Positions 11,990 to 25,394 of a stretch of DNA of 64,000 bases are shown here, piece by piece. The notes under the pieces are model-generated. The model saw only the letters and a list, made by a program, of their open reading frames with translations. It searched no databases and was not told where the DNA came from. Both the position numbers and the translations under genes were made by a program. The stretch is from Ecdyonurus torrentis. Taxonomy: Eukaryota; Arthropoda; Insecta; Ephemeroptera; Heptageniidae. The stretch is taken from the NCBI GenBank assembly GCA_949318235.1, contig OX439133.1:14671563-14735562 (forward strand), in the 5' to 3' direction. Each line of letters opens with the position of its first letter. Within the stretch, counting starts at the first letter, position 1.

Positions 11990-12080
11990 GCAATTTTATC
12001 AGATAATATTTTGCACATCCTGTTTTTATTATGAGTTGATAATATTTCTACTTCAGGATCATGTCAAGTTGTTAGGGAGA
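9395..12080. other. Gene-free AT-rich stretch with local direct and inverted repeats
   Basis: No gene is seen. A motif beginning AATAAAACC and containing TTTAGTT and GGGATTTTTCTGAT recurs at 9901-10015, 10222-10326 and, more diverged, 10992-11075. A short inverted repeat lies at 10033-10090 (ACTGACTC, GAACTGA). A longer one lies at 10388-10652, with arms carrying TCTAAAAGAGAA and CTTGAATCGA. Poly-A runs occur at 11581-11603 and 11946-11988. Confidence 0.6.
10388..10652. repeat. Inverted repeat, about 265 bp
   Basis: The left arm ATATTCTAAAAGAGAA, GTCTTGAATCGA, TTTTAGTTCATTAA pairs with the right arm TTAATGAACTTAAAA, TCGATTCAAGAC, TTCTCTTTTAGAATAT. The spacer is about 120 bp. It is probably a foldback MITE. 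Confidence 0.7.
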
Positions 12081-12394
12081 TTATAGGGTGTATCCGCATG
12101 ACATCATATTTAATGCGCTTGGAGGCCATACTGGAGTGGTGGATAACATTGCTGAGCATATATAGGACAAACTTCGTTGAAGCCAAATTTCTTTGGTAAA
12201 TCGATTTACTTTTTGTTATTGTTATTTTTTTCACATATACTTGAGATACTAATTCAACATATTTACAATCAATGCTCTCAAAAATATTGCATTATGTTTT
12301 TAAACTTGCAAAATGAGTTATTTTCCTATGCCACCCATGTTATTGAGTTATCCAACATGGCTTCGACTTTAACATGATGCATAGACCCTTATAA
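12081..12394 (-). mobile_element. MITE family B, copy 2 (best-preserved ends)
   Basis: The tips TTATAGGGTGTATCCGCATG and CATGATGCATAGACCCTTATAA form relaxed terminal inverted repeats. Internal blocks match copies 1 and 7 in reverse: TAATGCGC, CTGAGCATATATAGGACAAAC, AAAATGAGTTATTTTCC and CCCATGTTATTGAGTTATCC. At about 314 bp it gives the best estimate of full length. Confidence 0.8.
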
Positions 12395-12399
12395 TGTTT

Positions 12400-13135
12400 C
12401 AGTGCGTATTTAAAATTTTAATCCAGTGAGGTTTATTATATAATGTTAATTTCATATTCATGACTGATGCATGGGTTTTGAAAATTTTGATTAAAGTTTG
12501 TATGCTCATACATGATTTTTTGTCAATACAGTAAAAATTGACTGCCCACTTTTCACTGACTGCCCAAATGACTGCCCACGTATTATCATTATTAATATCA
12601 CTTAAAGGCACTGTCCAGACCATACAACATGCTTTTTTAATTTATTTAACACAAAAAAGGATTTTCAAAAATACAATTATTTTGTCCAAGAACCTAATAT
12701 TGACGCGCCCTAAACGTATAATCAAAATTTCAGCTTATGCAACCCGCACAATTTTTTCTATTGAATGTGAACAATCCTGACGTCAGAAATATTCAAAGTT
12801 TGTGCATTTTATATACTAAAACTTTTTCGCGGTCTCTTGCGGGGCTACATTTGGGTATAACAGTAAAAATTGAATAGTAAGCTTTTGGATGTCCCATTTT
12901 GTGTTTAATGAATTAAAATAGCATGTATAGTTAAACCTATGGACGGTCACTTTAAAAAATGGGAAATCAGTTATACTAAAAATTTTATTACGTTCCATGA
13001 CTTTTACAGCGTAGAACATGTCACACATTACAGACTAACAAAACAATAATAAAACATTTTAATGTTCATTATTGCAAGAAAATCATTGATATTATAAAAA
13101 AAAATTCTACTTATGCATGCATTTTTTTTTTTTTT
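12400..13135. other. Gene-free stretch between MITE B and repeat A
   Basis: Short open frames occur here but none resembles a known protein, and base composition does not change at their ends. A poly-T run at about 13123-13141 marks the entry to the next repeat. Confidence 0.5.
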
Positions 13136-13139
13136 TTTT

Positions 13140-13400
13140 TTACTATATGAGATTTTACAAGAAAAGTTGCAACGGAAGAAAAATCTGAAATTTAGTATAT
13201 AAAGTAATTAATACAATAATTAGGATAAGTTATCTGCAACAATGCAAAAAATTTAGAAATAAATTTAAATTATTATTTTTTAGTTTTAGTCACATATAAG
13301 AGTCCATGTTAATTTCAATATTTATTTTCTTTTATCTTATGATCACGGATTCTAATAATTTTATCATAATAGGTCTGTTATCTGTTATATCATTGACTTT
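13140..13400 (+). repeat. Dispersed repeat family A, copy 2 (diverged)
   Basis: It shares AAAAATCTGAAATTT, GTTTTAGTC, GAGTCCATGTTAATTTCAATA and TAATTTTATCATAATAGG with copy 1. It is more diverged than copies 1, 3 and 5. Confidence 0.6.
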
Positions 13401-13769
13401 TAATTGGTACCATTGACTTTAGAAGATTTACACATACAATCCAATCCATCTCAATTTATTTGTACCCTCAAATTGACTATTTTATGTTTGATGTGCTGGG
13501 ACATCCTTGCAATATCCGTTATTCATAACATTATGTTTAATTTTAAACATATTATTTACCTTTCACAGGATGGTATTATTAAATAAATTTAAAATTTAAT
13601 ATTTTATAAATACTAAATTATAACCTTTGTCTTTTTATTTACATTTTAAATTATATAATATACTGTAAATATTATATTATTATAAAAAAAAGTAAAATTA
13701 TTATCTGACTGTGAGTGAATTGAAATTAAACGTATTAATAAAAATGTAAGGTAAAAAATAAATATTAAA

Positions 13770-14052
13770 TAAGTCAACGCCATAAGTGAGTACTAAATAA
13801 CATGAGCACATTTTGCCACTTTAAAAATACTTAGCAATTTTTTGGAGAGAATTAATGATATATATTACAAAGTTGAATTATGTTTTCAAGTAATCAAGAA
13901 AAATAATAATTTAACCAAAAAATAGTTAATTTTCCAAAGAAAATAGCCAAAAACTACGTTTGTTCTATTATGCTATGAGCAATGTTATTCATTGCTCAAG
14001 AAGAGCATATCGAAAAGCATTCAGAGTGACGTCATGCGCACACACCCTTATA
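13770..14052 (+). mobile_element. MITE family B, copy 3
   Basis: The left tip is missing. It starts at AAGTCAACGCCATAAGTGAG, runs through TTTTCCAAAGAAAATAGCC and GAGCAATGTTATTCATTGCTC, and ends in CGCACACACCCTTATA followed by (AG)n. Confidence 0.75.
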
Positions 14053-14074
14053 GAGAGAGAGAGAGAGAGACGGT

Positions 14075-14207
14075 CTTTTTACTTAAAAATGAATTTCTAT
14101 TGGCTTATGACCACAGCATAATGCGATTAGATGGAGATTTCAGTTGGCAAAACTCTATTTAAATATGTTATTCTCATAATGCCAATATAGAAATTCATTT
14201 TTTATGT
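14075..14207. repeat. Foldback repeat family C, copy 1
   Basis: The tips AAAATGAATTTCTATTGGC and GCCAATATAGAAATTCATTTT pair. The inner block AGATGGAGATTTCAGTTGGC is echoed in a diverged copy at about 28960-29075 (AGATGGAGAGTTTAGTTGAC) and faintly near 50340. Confidence 0.6.
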
Positions 14208-14214
14208 ATTGTAT

Positions 14215-14660
14215 AAAAATGACTCTTTATATGACTATAACGTCATTACATGACCTTATCAGTTTCAGTTATCTCTTAAGAAAAAAAACTGCATTTTTTA
14301 TTTCTAAAGTGGTTTAATATCATTGTGTTATTGCATTGCTAAATCAAGAAGTACAGGAAATTATATACCGTTTTTTTCTCCTAAATTTCATATAGCGATT
14401 TATCGATAAATTTCTAAAATATGCATTGCTTTAAATATTTTAGTAATATCCATATTTTTTAATATTGAAATATTATGTATATTATAATTATGTAATTATA
14501 TAAAAATATGTATTTTATATTGCCATATTGAAGACACGTTGATTATTTTTGTTTTTTTACCGCAGAGGAGACAAATGTATAAATTAGTATACATAGTATT
14601 ATAGTAAATTGTTTGTGAAATGTACATTATATATGATACATATTGACTGATATATATATA
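14215..14660. other. Gene-free AT-rich stretch
   Basis: A/T-rich sequence with short homopolymers and TA-rich runs. I see no gene or defined repeat in it. Confidence 0.5.
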
Positions 14661-14661
14661 A

Positions 14662-14820
14662 TAAAGGAACACCTGTTTTGAAGTCGACTATAAGCGATTT
14701 CGCCTACATCCGCTTCCGTTTTGATGTACTGCGCATGCGTATATTAGTAAGTCGAAACGGAAGGGGATGTGAGCGAAATCACTTGTATAATAGTCAGCCT
14801 CAAAACAGTTGTTCCTTTAT
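14662..14820. mobile_element. MITE family D, copy 2 (complete)
   Basis: The tips TAAAGGAACACCTGTTTTGA and CAAAACAGTTGTTCCTTTA are inverted repeats followed inward by GACTATAAGCGATTTCGC and its complement, meeting near TGCGCATGCG. It is about 159 bp, with arms covering most of the element. The flanking TA fits a TA target-site duplication of Tc1/mariner type, but this is weak in A/T-rich flanks. Confidence 0.85.
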
Positions 14821-14824
14821 CAGT

Positions 14825-17520
14825 CAGTATACATTATTTACATTATACTGTATTCTAATTCAATAAAATTTGATTTTGATATTTTGGTTTAAATCATAGA
14901 CTTTTATATTTTAGATGTTGGATTAGAAAAGATGTATACTGGTATAATTTCAATGCAAAATATATAGAAACTTACGTACTAAAACAACAAAATATATATT
15001 ATTAAAAATTATAACTGAGTTGCACAACTATACATACTTAGTTTCTCACGGAGTAAAAGTCGGCAGTTGGCGTTAAAAGCTTTTCATCATAAACTTTTTT
15101 TTTTTTTTTAAATAAAAAGAAAATATTATAATATAAAAAGAAGGAGGCACCGAAGGCGAGAGTTTTTTTTTTTTTTTTTTTGTAAGTTTCGCCCGCAATA
15201 TGTATGAGTTTATAAACTCTAATTACTTTTCAACTTAAAGACTTGCGTGCAACTTCACAATCTCCATTAGCAATATATATAATAAACTTAAACCTTATAA
15301 TAATGTATATTGTAAAGCTTTTATAATAAAATGCATTTCGTATATTATATATTATAAGAAAAAGAAAAAAAAAATGCATTCGGGAGTTTATTAGTGTAAT
15401 TTAATTACTTTTTTATGATTTTTTTTTTCTTGGTTATTTTTATTAACGCCTATCATAAGAGATTAGAGATGCTATTATAATATATATTTTTTTAGGCTGA
15501 ATGATGCAAGTTATTATGTTGATGTGAATTGAAGTTTTATATTGTAAAGGTTGAAAAATCTGAATTTTCGCCAGTGCCACTCACTTGTCAGTCTCAAAAA
15601 AAAAAAAAAAAAAAAAAAAAGTGTTAAAAAAAATATGTTCTTTATTATTATTATTATTAGGAAAAAAATGAGCAAATAATGAAAAAATCATGACTCTTTG
15701 AGTCCTACAGAGCGTCTTATATAGTCTTACATTGTTGTGAGTGTCCCGTAATCCAATTTTTTTTTTTTTTAATTTTCGGGACCCAATAATGTTAGACTAT
15801 ATAGCGCGCTATATATAAATCATAAGATAGGTTTCTTTAACTTTTCAACTAATTTTAGAGTGATTACCTAGGGTGATTACCGATTAATTTATACGCTCCT
15901 ATATACATTTTAGGAATTGAATGAGAGAATGAGTGATTATAATTCTAAATCCTATTATGTAGTATATATTCAAAGATTCATTAATTTTTTTTTTTTTTTT
16001 GTAGCAAAAATACAATGAACATATACATACAAATTCCTAATGATAATATGGAAAATACAAAATTTGTTAAATATTTGAAAAATTTACCAATATTTAAAAA
16101 TATATAAATTTAAAAAACTAACAATATATAGATCAACTTAATTTAACATATTTTCGTGATGCAGAGTCGTATAAAATTAACAATTATTTATATAAATAGT
16201 TACCCCGTCTGTGTTAAAGTATATAGTGCTATATTTCAGTTGTTAATTTCATTTTTAAGGTGGGGGGAGGGGGAGGGCAGCTAATTAAATATTTTATTCC
16301 CATAAAAAATGCATAAATGATAATATCTTCTTTATTAAGTTCATGACTCTCAAATAGTATATACTCAAATTTTTACCTTCATTAAATCGTGATAAGCTCG
16401 TTCTGTAACGTAAATCTCAGTAACAGTGATTGACCAACAAAATAAGACACATTCATTGGTTGATCTTTTTTTTTTTTCAGCCAATAAAAGTGAGTCGCAT
16501 ATTGAGACTGGAACTATTTTTGGGAAGTTTCTTTCATTCTTATATCAAGTTCAAAAAAAGAAGAAATAACAATGATAGACCATATTTATGTATAAACGTA
16601 GTATAAACAGCTGTTTTTAACAAAGGAACATTTTCGAAGCTGGCTCAATATTTGTGTGTAGTTTATAGAACGAGCTATATAATTATAGTAATAATAATAT
16701 TTGTTAGTCACTATATATCATGGTATAACTATAAAATTTTATATCAATGTCAATCATATTAACAACATAACCAATACTACTGATTATAATGAACACTTTG
16801 CTGACGAATGAGCCAGGAATTACCATCGATCTTTCCTTCGAGTTATCGTTCAGTAAAGAACTCTTCATTGCATGAAAACGGTAAATAAATTTATAACAAT
16901 TATTTTAATAAATATATATATAATTACAAGATTATTTAATAATGTTTTATATTTTAACATAAAAATAAAAATTATTCAAAATACACAACAAAAATATTAA
17001 TAACTATATTATTAAAAATTTTATTAAATAATTTTGTAAACTATAATATAATATTGGTTGTTTAAGATAGAGTATATTAAGTTTTACTAATATTATACCC
17101 CTTTTGCCATCTATATTATATAATATAATAAAGGTTGTTGATAATCTATAACTGTTAACATACCGACCATAGTTTACATGTATTAATATTATAAACTATT
17201 TTAGTTACTCTATAGGCATAGTTTATACTTTAGCCCATGATATATAATATATATATACATATTGTCTTTTGAGAGAGGAGAAGGGCTATGGTTTAATTAG
17301 TATTAAGGCATCAAATACCTATATATGAACTATATATAGACATAATATACAATAGTATGTTATGTGTGATGGTATATTAGACACTGTGCGAGATATTATA
17401 TTGTCATATAGTTAATAATACTTATATACACAATGTATATTCTATAGTTAATGTAACCAGTAATGTAGTATTAAGTCTTTGTAAATATATATAGGTATAA
17501 CCATATACCATACCATTATA
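14825..17520. other. Gene-free AT-rich stretch
   Basis: I see no gene. Contents: poly-T at 15091-15110 and 15165-15181, poly-A at 15597-15620, a CCAAT-bearing inverted patch at about 16410-16500 (ATTGACCAACAAAAT, ATTGGTTGATC), a G-rich spot at 16260-16277, and many TATATA runs. Confidence 0.5.
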
Positions 17521-17526
17521 GAGAGT

Positions 17527-17600
17527 ATTATAGGTTGTATGCACATGACGTCATATTTAATGCGCCTGGACGCCATACTGGAGCAATGAATAACATACAT
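17527..17600 (-). mobile_element. MITE family B, copy 4 (one end only)
   Basis: TATAGGTTGTATGCACATGA, then CGTCATATTTAATGCGCC and CCATACTGGAGCAATGAATAAC match the end of copies 2 and 7. The rest of the element is missing or too diverged to recognise. Confidence 0.65.
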
Positions 17601-17604
17601 CTAT

Positions 17605-18406
17605 TTACATCTTTGTACATCAATTTACAATCACCTTTCAAAATTCTTAATATTCCAAAATTGTAATATTAAAAATGTGAGGAATATAGTTGTTGATTTG
17701 ATGTGTAAATGTGTCTTGTATAATATAAAGGAGTTCTTGAGATTGACGCTGGATTATTTATATAATATATATATTACAGAATAAGCACAAAGTTGCATAA
17801 AACTAATGTGAGTTGTAAAGGAGGAACTATATAGTGTTTTGTAGATTCTGAAAAAATATTTATTGTGTGTTTTTATGTGTTTTCTTGACGGACTAGATAT
17901 ATATATATTACTTTATGTAATCCTCTGCTGATCAATAAACTTATTTATTTATTGCTCAGCACAATATTTATGTATATAAGACTCCCATCGCATGATTTAT
18001 TTTTTTGTTTGTTTTTTTAGGTCACTTTTTAAATTTTTTAATAAAAAATAGACGACCATTTTACAAGTTAATTTTTTTTCCTATACTTAATAATAATATA
18101 ATAAATGAAAATAAAGTATACCCAATGACTTGACCCACCTTCTTCAATACCACCCATCTTAATCTTAAGAAAATTATAATGGGCTGTTCACAATGACGCG
18201 TAAATTTACGTAACTTTCACGTAAGAATCGCAACATTGATTGTCGTATCTTTACGTAATAAGAGTTACGTGACTTTAGGCATCATTGTAAACAGAACATA
18301 ATATATATAATTGCACTGCGCAAAGACTGACAATTTTTCACATAAAAATTTCCATCTCTATAAACCAGCGTTGCTGTCTGTTTTCCTAATAAATGCAAAC
18401 AAAGGC

Positions 18407-18438
<32 letters not shown>

Positions 18439-19260
18439 TTATCAACGGATTTATTCGACCCTCGGTTCTACTGTATATATTTATAGTATACTTTTTTCTA
18501 TATAGCTTATAATTTCTAGTCCCGTAGATTCTATATTTTTGAATCGAAAACTTTAAAAATACATCATAGCAATCATAATCTAAAAGCTAAACTGCTTTTA
18601 CAATTTTTGAGTTGACTCACCGCTGCAGTAATTTATAAATATCATGAGCCTTAATTCTTAATTTAAAATCATTGTGAAGGCGTTTGCACTGTATTATTTA
18701 TTCTATCTATTAATAATAATGAGATAATAGTGTATATTGTATACTATATAATATATGTTAGGTGCAATAAAGTTAAAACGATTTCTAACTTCAACGCTTA
18801 AAGTCCAGGTGTTGTTATTAGCAAATTGGGTTTAAAACATTGTATTTCAATTATCTAGAACGCCCACGCTCTCTTTCTCTTTCACTTTTTTTTTTTTTTT
18901 TTTTTAACTATCAGTTTTGTCTATAATAATGTTTTTATTTTGTCTATATGTCTATTATTTCAGCAATATAATATTTATGTGCAATATATGGATAATTTTT
19001 AAAATATTATTATAAGAAACTTCTTTAATTAATAACATTATTTTATTTGCGGAAGAAAATATGACATAATATAAATATATTATTATAATTATAATATATA
19101 GTTATTTTATATTTATTGTTATAATTATAAAATATTATTATAAATTTTTCGCTAAAATCAGAAAGGGCGAAGTAAGCAATCTATGGTATATTGTTTCATT
19201 AGGTAGAATAATGCCAGTGATATTCTGCTTAAGCTGAAGTAATAGGTTACTATGAGAATC
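17605..19260. other. Gene-free stretch with one short inverted element
   Basis: Apart from the inverted element at 18183-18296, the region holds A/T-rich sequence, a (TTTA)-type tail near 17940-17960, poly-A at 18408-18433 and poly-T at 18889-18905. No gene is seen. Confidence 0.5.
18183..18296. mobile_element. Short terminal-inverted-repeat element, about 114 bp
   Basis: The tips CTGTTCACAATGACGC and GCATCATTGTAAACAG are inverted with two mismatches, and the interior has several TTACGTAA-like palindromic blocks. Only one copy is seen here. Confidence 0.65.
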
Positions 19261-19261
19261 T

Positions 19262-19400
19262 TATCTTGGCTATTTCAGCCATATAACATGTATTTGACTA
19301 TAATATAACAAAAACATATACATTTAAGAATGATATAATAAGCTATGAAGAACAAAAATGATAAAAATAAATTATACCGTAATATTATAGTTAAATTTGA
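19262..19400 (-). mobile_element. Non-LTR retrotransposon 3' fragment
   Basis: GGCTATTTCAGCCATATAACATG matches the hairpin block of the fragment at 556-705, followed by a similar A-rich stretch (TTGAC, AACAAAAACA). It has no recognisable coding part and is 5'-truncated. Confidence 0.5.
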
Positions 19401-19804
19401 AATAATAATATTATATATTTACAGACATTATGAGTTACAGGTTAAGATTTATAAAACTTATTTATTTTAATGATATAAAATGTTAATTTGCGATAAAACG
19501 ATGCCTTATAAATTGATTATATTATGTAATATTTATATATTATAAAGTTTTATTACTATGAAATTTAGTATAAACAAGCATAACTGTACGCGCTAAAAAT
19601 GTGATTGCTAAAACTTAATTGATGTACTGTGTGGATAAAATACTGACATTAACTTTAAAAGTGTTCCTTAGCTAACTTTGATAAGTAACCATATATGGTG
19701 TATGGTGTAACTTAAAAAAAAAAGTATTTTAAAAATAAATAAATAATTTTTTAAGATCGGAAATAAATGGAAACGTCCTTTTTTTCTAAGCCACCTAATG
19801 ACCA

Positions 19805-19956
19805 ATAAAGGAACAACTGATTTGAGGCCTACGGTAAGCTGTTTTGCTTACATCCGCTTCCATTTTGACGTACTGCGCATGCGTAGTAACTATAGAAACG
19901 GAAGCGGATGTGAGCGAAATCGCTTATAGTCAGCTTAAAAACAGTTGTTTCTTTAT
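19805..19956. mobile_element. MITE family D, copy 3 (complete)
   Basis: The tips TAAAGGAACAACTGATTTGA and AAAACAGTTGTTTCTTTA enclose inverted arms with CTTACATCCGCTTCC and GGAAGCGGATGTGAGCG around TGCGCATGCG. It is close in sequence and size to copy 2. Confidence 0.85.
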
Positions 19957-19959
19957 TAG

Positions 19960-22015
19960 TTAATAAGTATTATAACATCCATTTCCAAAAATGGCTGAAA
20001 ATAATAAAATTTGATAAGAATTTGAAATGATAATAATAATGTATAAACCAAACCCTTCTTGAATATTCAATAAAAAAATACTATAAATCGCATCTAATTC
20101 ATTTTTTATTGCAGGAAAAAGAAATATATTGATTTACAATATCATAGGCTTTAATATAAAATAAATCAAATCATACATTTTTCTCATAACATCATATAAT
20201 GACTATAATGAGAGATATTACAAAATATAAGGGAAGGGTATAAAAAAATAAAAACAAATTGCTAATAATTCTTGTACTGAAAGTCAGTAATTGATATCAT
20301 TTTTCTCCCAAGTATGACATTATGTCCGTTCTAATATATTATTATTACAGAAATGACAAAATAATGTACAATAAAAATAATATAATTTAACACACATAAA
20401 CTTATTACATTACTTTTGTTTTTAAATATAAAATGAATATATGGCAAAATTTTATTTAAATGTAAGTAAAATATTAAATGTTTTATTTTTATTATATTTT
20501 TAAAAACAAATAAACTTTTTAAATGCTTTTAATTTTAATATAAATTTTAATTATTATTATATAAATAATTGTTAAGCAATGGAATAGATTTAATAAAAGT
20601 ATAATAATAATTATACAATGTATATTTCAGGCAATATAATTTGAGATATTGAACTCTGATTCCTCGGATTAAACTTTTAAGAGGAAGCAGTAAGGAATGT
20701 AATTTATTTAAAGCACAAATTGAATAAGTTCAAGTATACATTTCTGTATTAAATATGTAAAGTAATTTTAATAGAAACACATAGATTTCAATAAAAAAAA
20801 TATTTAAATTTTTGGATTTGCACTTTTTTTTAAATATACCCGTAATTTACTAATGTAAAGTAAAAAGAAAAAAGAAATTCTCTGTATATAACTTACTTTT
20901 ATAACTTCTTTTCATATAGTTCATTTTCAGCTGAAAGTAATTAAAACTTTGAGTAGCAAACATAATTTTCGAGTTATTTATATGTTTAAGAGCTATAAAA
21001 ATTCATTATGTAAAATATAAACTGCATTTTTTTTTTCTTTTTGCATGATAATTAAGGTCATAAGTCATAACATATTTGAAACATTATTTTCTTAGTAAAT
21101 AATCCAATACAGAAACTTACTTTTTTCTTTAGGTAATTTTTATTCTGAAAAAAGAAATAATATATAAAATTTTAGAAAAGGATGTTGTTAAATGCATATT
21201 ATTTATTTTGATTATTTTACTCACTACAAAAGTAATTTATATATATATATAATATCATCGCTTGCCTGAAAGAAAAAAGAATACATTTTGATGCAGAGTA
21301 AAAAGCAAATCAAGCTCCCATTAAATAAAAATATAATGATAATTTTGTGGTATATAGGAGTCAATAATTAGTTTACAACTTAAATTAAAAAAAAAATATA
21401 TATATACTATATATATGTACAAATTAATACATATGATTAAAAAAATACTTTCTATTGCAATATAAATAAAATAAGTAAGGCCTTCTTTCCTTTAATGATC
21501 TTTAAGTTTATAATATAGGGTCAGTTTTGAATCATTTCTTTGCATATTTCATGGAGGGATACATAGAGAGAGAGAGAGAGAGAGAGAGTATAATAAAACA
21601 TCCCGACTATAGAAAAAAATTAAAAGGTTATACATGTTTATTTAATCAAATTATTTACAACTTTCAAAATAACCCCCACATATTATTATTATTATTATGC
21701 TTATAAACATTAAGTGTCGGTATTCACCTTTATTATATATATATTTTTTTTTGTAACATGTTTTTCTTTTCAATTTTAATTGTTGTAAAAAAAAAATAAA
21801 GATAAAAATTAAGTTAAATATCATGTTAATTATGTTCTTTTTTTATTATGTTGATTAGATAATGTAAATTTTTAATAAGCTATTGTGTTAACTTTTGTAT
21901 TATCTTATCCTTTTTTTTATTATAGTATAACTCTAATGAATTTAAATTTATTTATAATTATATCTTTTAATACTATGTATTATATTTCTATATATGGGGG
22001 GTATGTATTTCATGT
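19960..22015. other. Gene-free AT-rich stretch
   Basis: Very A/T-rich, with (AG)n at 21568-21588 and (TA)n near 21239-21252 and 21400-21418. No gene or clear transposon is seen. Confidence 0.5.
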
Positions 22016-22019
22016 GATA

Positions 22020-22300
22020 GTCGTCACCATGTTAGATCACTCAATAACTTGGGCTGACTCATTTTGCTATATAGTTTAAAAATACTTTTATATAACCAAT
22101 ATTGTTGATAGCATTCATAAAATATTAATATAGTTTGAATTAGTTTATTTGTATGCGTTTTAGTTGGATTTTGCATAATGCGTTAAAATAATAAATAATA
22201 AAAATTAACCAATTTTCCAAAGAAAATAAAGCCAAAAAACCAAAAAGAATCATAATATACATCAGATTCTCTCACAAATACCATGCGCATGCTTCTTTCA
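22020..22300 (+). mobile_element. MITE family B, copy 5 (diverged)
   Basis: CACTCAATAACTTGGGCTGA, TCATTTTGCTATATAGTTT, AAAAATACTT, CCAATTTTCCAAAGAAAATA and ACCATGCGCATG follow the family order. Both tips are eroded. Confidence 0.55.
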
Positions 22301-22432
22301 TATACATATATATACCATTCTAACGCAGATGCAGTTACATAATATACGAATTGATATGATAACTATTGAATTATGTATAGCCTTAAGCTTGAGACATATA
22401 TGAAATGAAAATCTTATAGAACTTTTATAGGA

Positions 22433-22492
22433 AATGCTCAACAAATAATGATATAATATATAGGATAGGTATATCATTATTATTTGTTGAGC
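22433..22492. repeat. Hairpin, about 60 bp
   Basis: GCTCAACAAATAATGATATA pairs with TATATCATTATTATTTGTTGAGC with a short loop. It is a small isolated palindrome with no sign of a terminator or RNA gene around it. Confidence 0.7.
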
Positions 22493-22836
22493 GCAATAAG
22501 AAATGAAAGAAATTATATATAGTCAAAATTGCCGAGCGCTGTATCTTTATATTATTACAATAATGCCATAACACTTTTTTTTTTTTTTTTTTTTTTGCTA
22601 CAACTTTTTTAATTTGCCAGCACTAATTGGATCCTTCGGGTATACTATACTATATATTTATAATTGAGCACTAATTCATTAAAAGCATGTTTCATTGCTT
22701 TTAGAGATTTTTGTCATTTGCTATAATAGCGACTCTCATATGAAAAAGTCACATTATATTATTATTATATGTACTATTCATTTTTGTCATAAATGTTATA
22801 CATATATGGTCGTTTTGATGAACAATATAATAATTT

Positions 22837-22965
<129 letters not shown>

Positions 22966-23177
22966 AATCATTTTCAATCAAATAACAAAACACAAACAAA
23001 CACCAATGATATATATCCTAACAATTACTAATTTCAATTATACATCATGATATAGAGATTATATATATAATAACTAAATATATATAAATTTTGATAAACA
23101 CACAGATTATATATAATAAAATAAAATGTTATATAACTAATTATGAAATCAAAGCAAAACAAAATTAATTAAACGCA

Positions 23178-23179
<2 letters not shown>

Positions 23180-23230
<51 letters not shown>
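23180..23230. repeat. (CT)n microsatellite, about 50 bp
   Basis: A CT tract with one T interruption, about 215 bp after the larger one at 22838-22965. Confidence 0.95.
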
Positions 23231-23234
23231 AAAA

Positions 23235-23849
23235 CAACAAACAAAATAACACACAATTATTTACTATACATACTTTATATAATATCCTCCTCTATACTGT
23301 ATATAAACACTTTGGGGTTTAAGTGAGAGAGGAGAGAGGGAGGGTGGTACACAGATTATAAGGGAGGAAGAGGAGGGGGGGTTAATATTGAGCAAGTGGT
23401 GGTCAATACTTGCACATGCGCGTATATATAAACACGCCCTAAAAATATCATGATGTAACAAGTCTATTTTGAAACGTAACGAGTATTTTATATATAAAAT
23501 TCTATATTTATGTATTAGCAATAAAGTAACTTATATGAGAAAATGCAATTTTTTTTATATACTTTTTTCTTCTTCTAATTATGCATGACCAAAAAAAAGT
23601 TGTACTTATATACAGTTCATGGTCTGATGAATAAAGAAATGTACAATAAATCTACTGCATATTTATGCATCATACTGTATACTATACTTGTTAAAACATT
23701 TGGTATATAATCTGTTTTATTGGCTTAATTAAAATATGTAAAAGAAAGCATTTTGTGTCTTTTAAAGTTCTTTACTCTCGCAATAATTTTCTTGAAATTC
23801 GCATTGAAGATGGTCCCGCAGTGCTAACGTATTTTGGATATACATTGTA

Positions 23850-23884
<35 letters not shown>

Positions 23885-25363
23885 ATTACTGCACTGTATA
23901 GTAATTAGTGTCCACAGTTAATTAATAAGCATTGATTGAAATTTTAAGGGTTTTTAATGGAGTTAACCGATGATAATAATAACATAAACTTGATATTATT
24001 TAACATTCATTTATAAATATATAATACTTGATATAATTTATAAATTTACCTATTCCTGATATATTAAAAAAAAAAAAAAAAAAAAAAATCATCGCGGATA
24101 TTACTATATTAAAGAAATTAAGAAATGAACTAAACTAAAAGTGGTTAAAAATAACCTGGGAGTCTGATGGAGGCTTTTAAACTTCAAAATTCTATATATA
24201 AACGGAAATATTTAAGTGAGGATTGACACGCACTTGAACTTGTCTTATAATTTGGAAAATTTTAAGAATCTTCATTCATTAATTTCATTATAGCATGAGG
24301 ATATATACGTAATTATATTATGGTATAATGTATAGATTTTGAAAATAATAAAAATACGGGTTTTATTTTAAAAATTATATGAAAATAAATGTATGAAAAA
24401 CTCCAATCGAAAAAGTATATTATAGCTATATTATATTTTAAAATTTATAGTTAACAGTAAAAAAAATCAATATTTTAGCTATTAATTAAATCCATGAATT
24501 ACTATTATACAAAGTAAATAATATAATACTATAACAGTAGTTTACATATATTAACAATTATTATAGTTTCTCAATATATAGTAGCGGTCAGTTATAACAT
24601 CAAAGACCAAAAACCGCAAGCTTAATAAAATAACTTGTAAATACATTTTAAACTATAAGCTTATTAAAAGTATAATAGATCGGTATACATTTTTTGTTCT
24701 TGACTTTTTATTATTATTATAATTTTTTTTACCTACCACATAGTATAGGTATTAGTTGCAAAACACAGTTATTTACTGTATAAAATACTTTTTTATTGTT
24801 ATCCTATTAGTATAATATAGGTATATATACCACTAAAATATTTTGTTGTATAATTTCTGCTTTGTTAAAATTTGCCGACTTTATTCATTTCAAAAAAAAA
24901 ATAATAATAATAATAAAGAGGACAAAAGACAGGTATAAGGGATGTATTAACATAAACGTTATTTATACAGTATTTTGAATGTGTAATTTGTCTACTCTTA
25001 CTTTTTCTCATTGCATACAAAATGTTTCATTTTTTAAATTATAATTATTTTTAAGAAATTTCTCGATTTTTGTTATATTTTTGAGAAATAACAGTAATAC
25101 TGTAAAAATAATTATTACATTTTTTTTATTTATTTATGAATAGTGTGTCAAAAATATTAAATAATATTAATTCAATATGCAGTTCAGATTTTGAGTCATT
25201 TCCAATCACATCACATTTGATATCATTATAATCTTTTAATGGGCAAATTATTTTAATTATTGCAAAAATACAAATGTCTATAGATTAACGGTGAATCTTA
25301 AATACCTCTATCTCTATAATTGGGAAAGCAGCTTAAAAATTATTGTTTCACACATGCATCATA

Positions 25364-25394
<31 letters not shown>

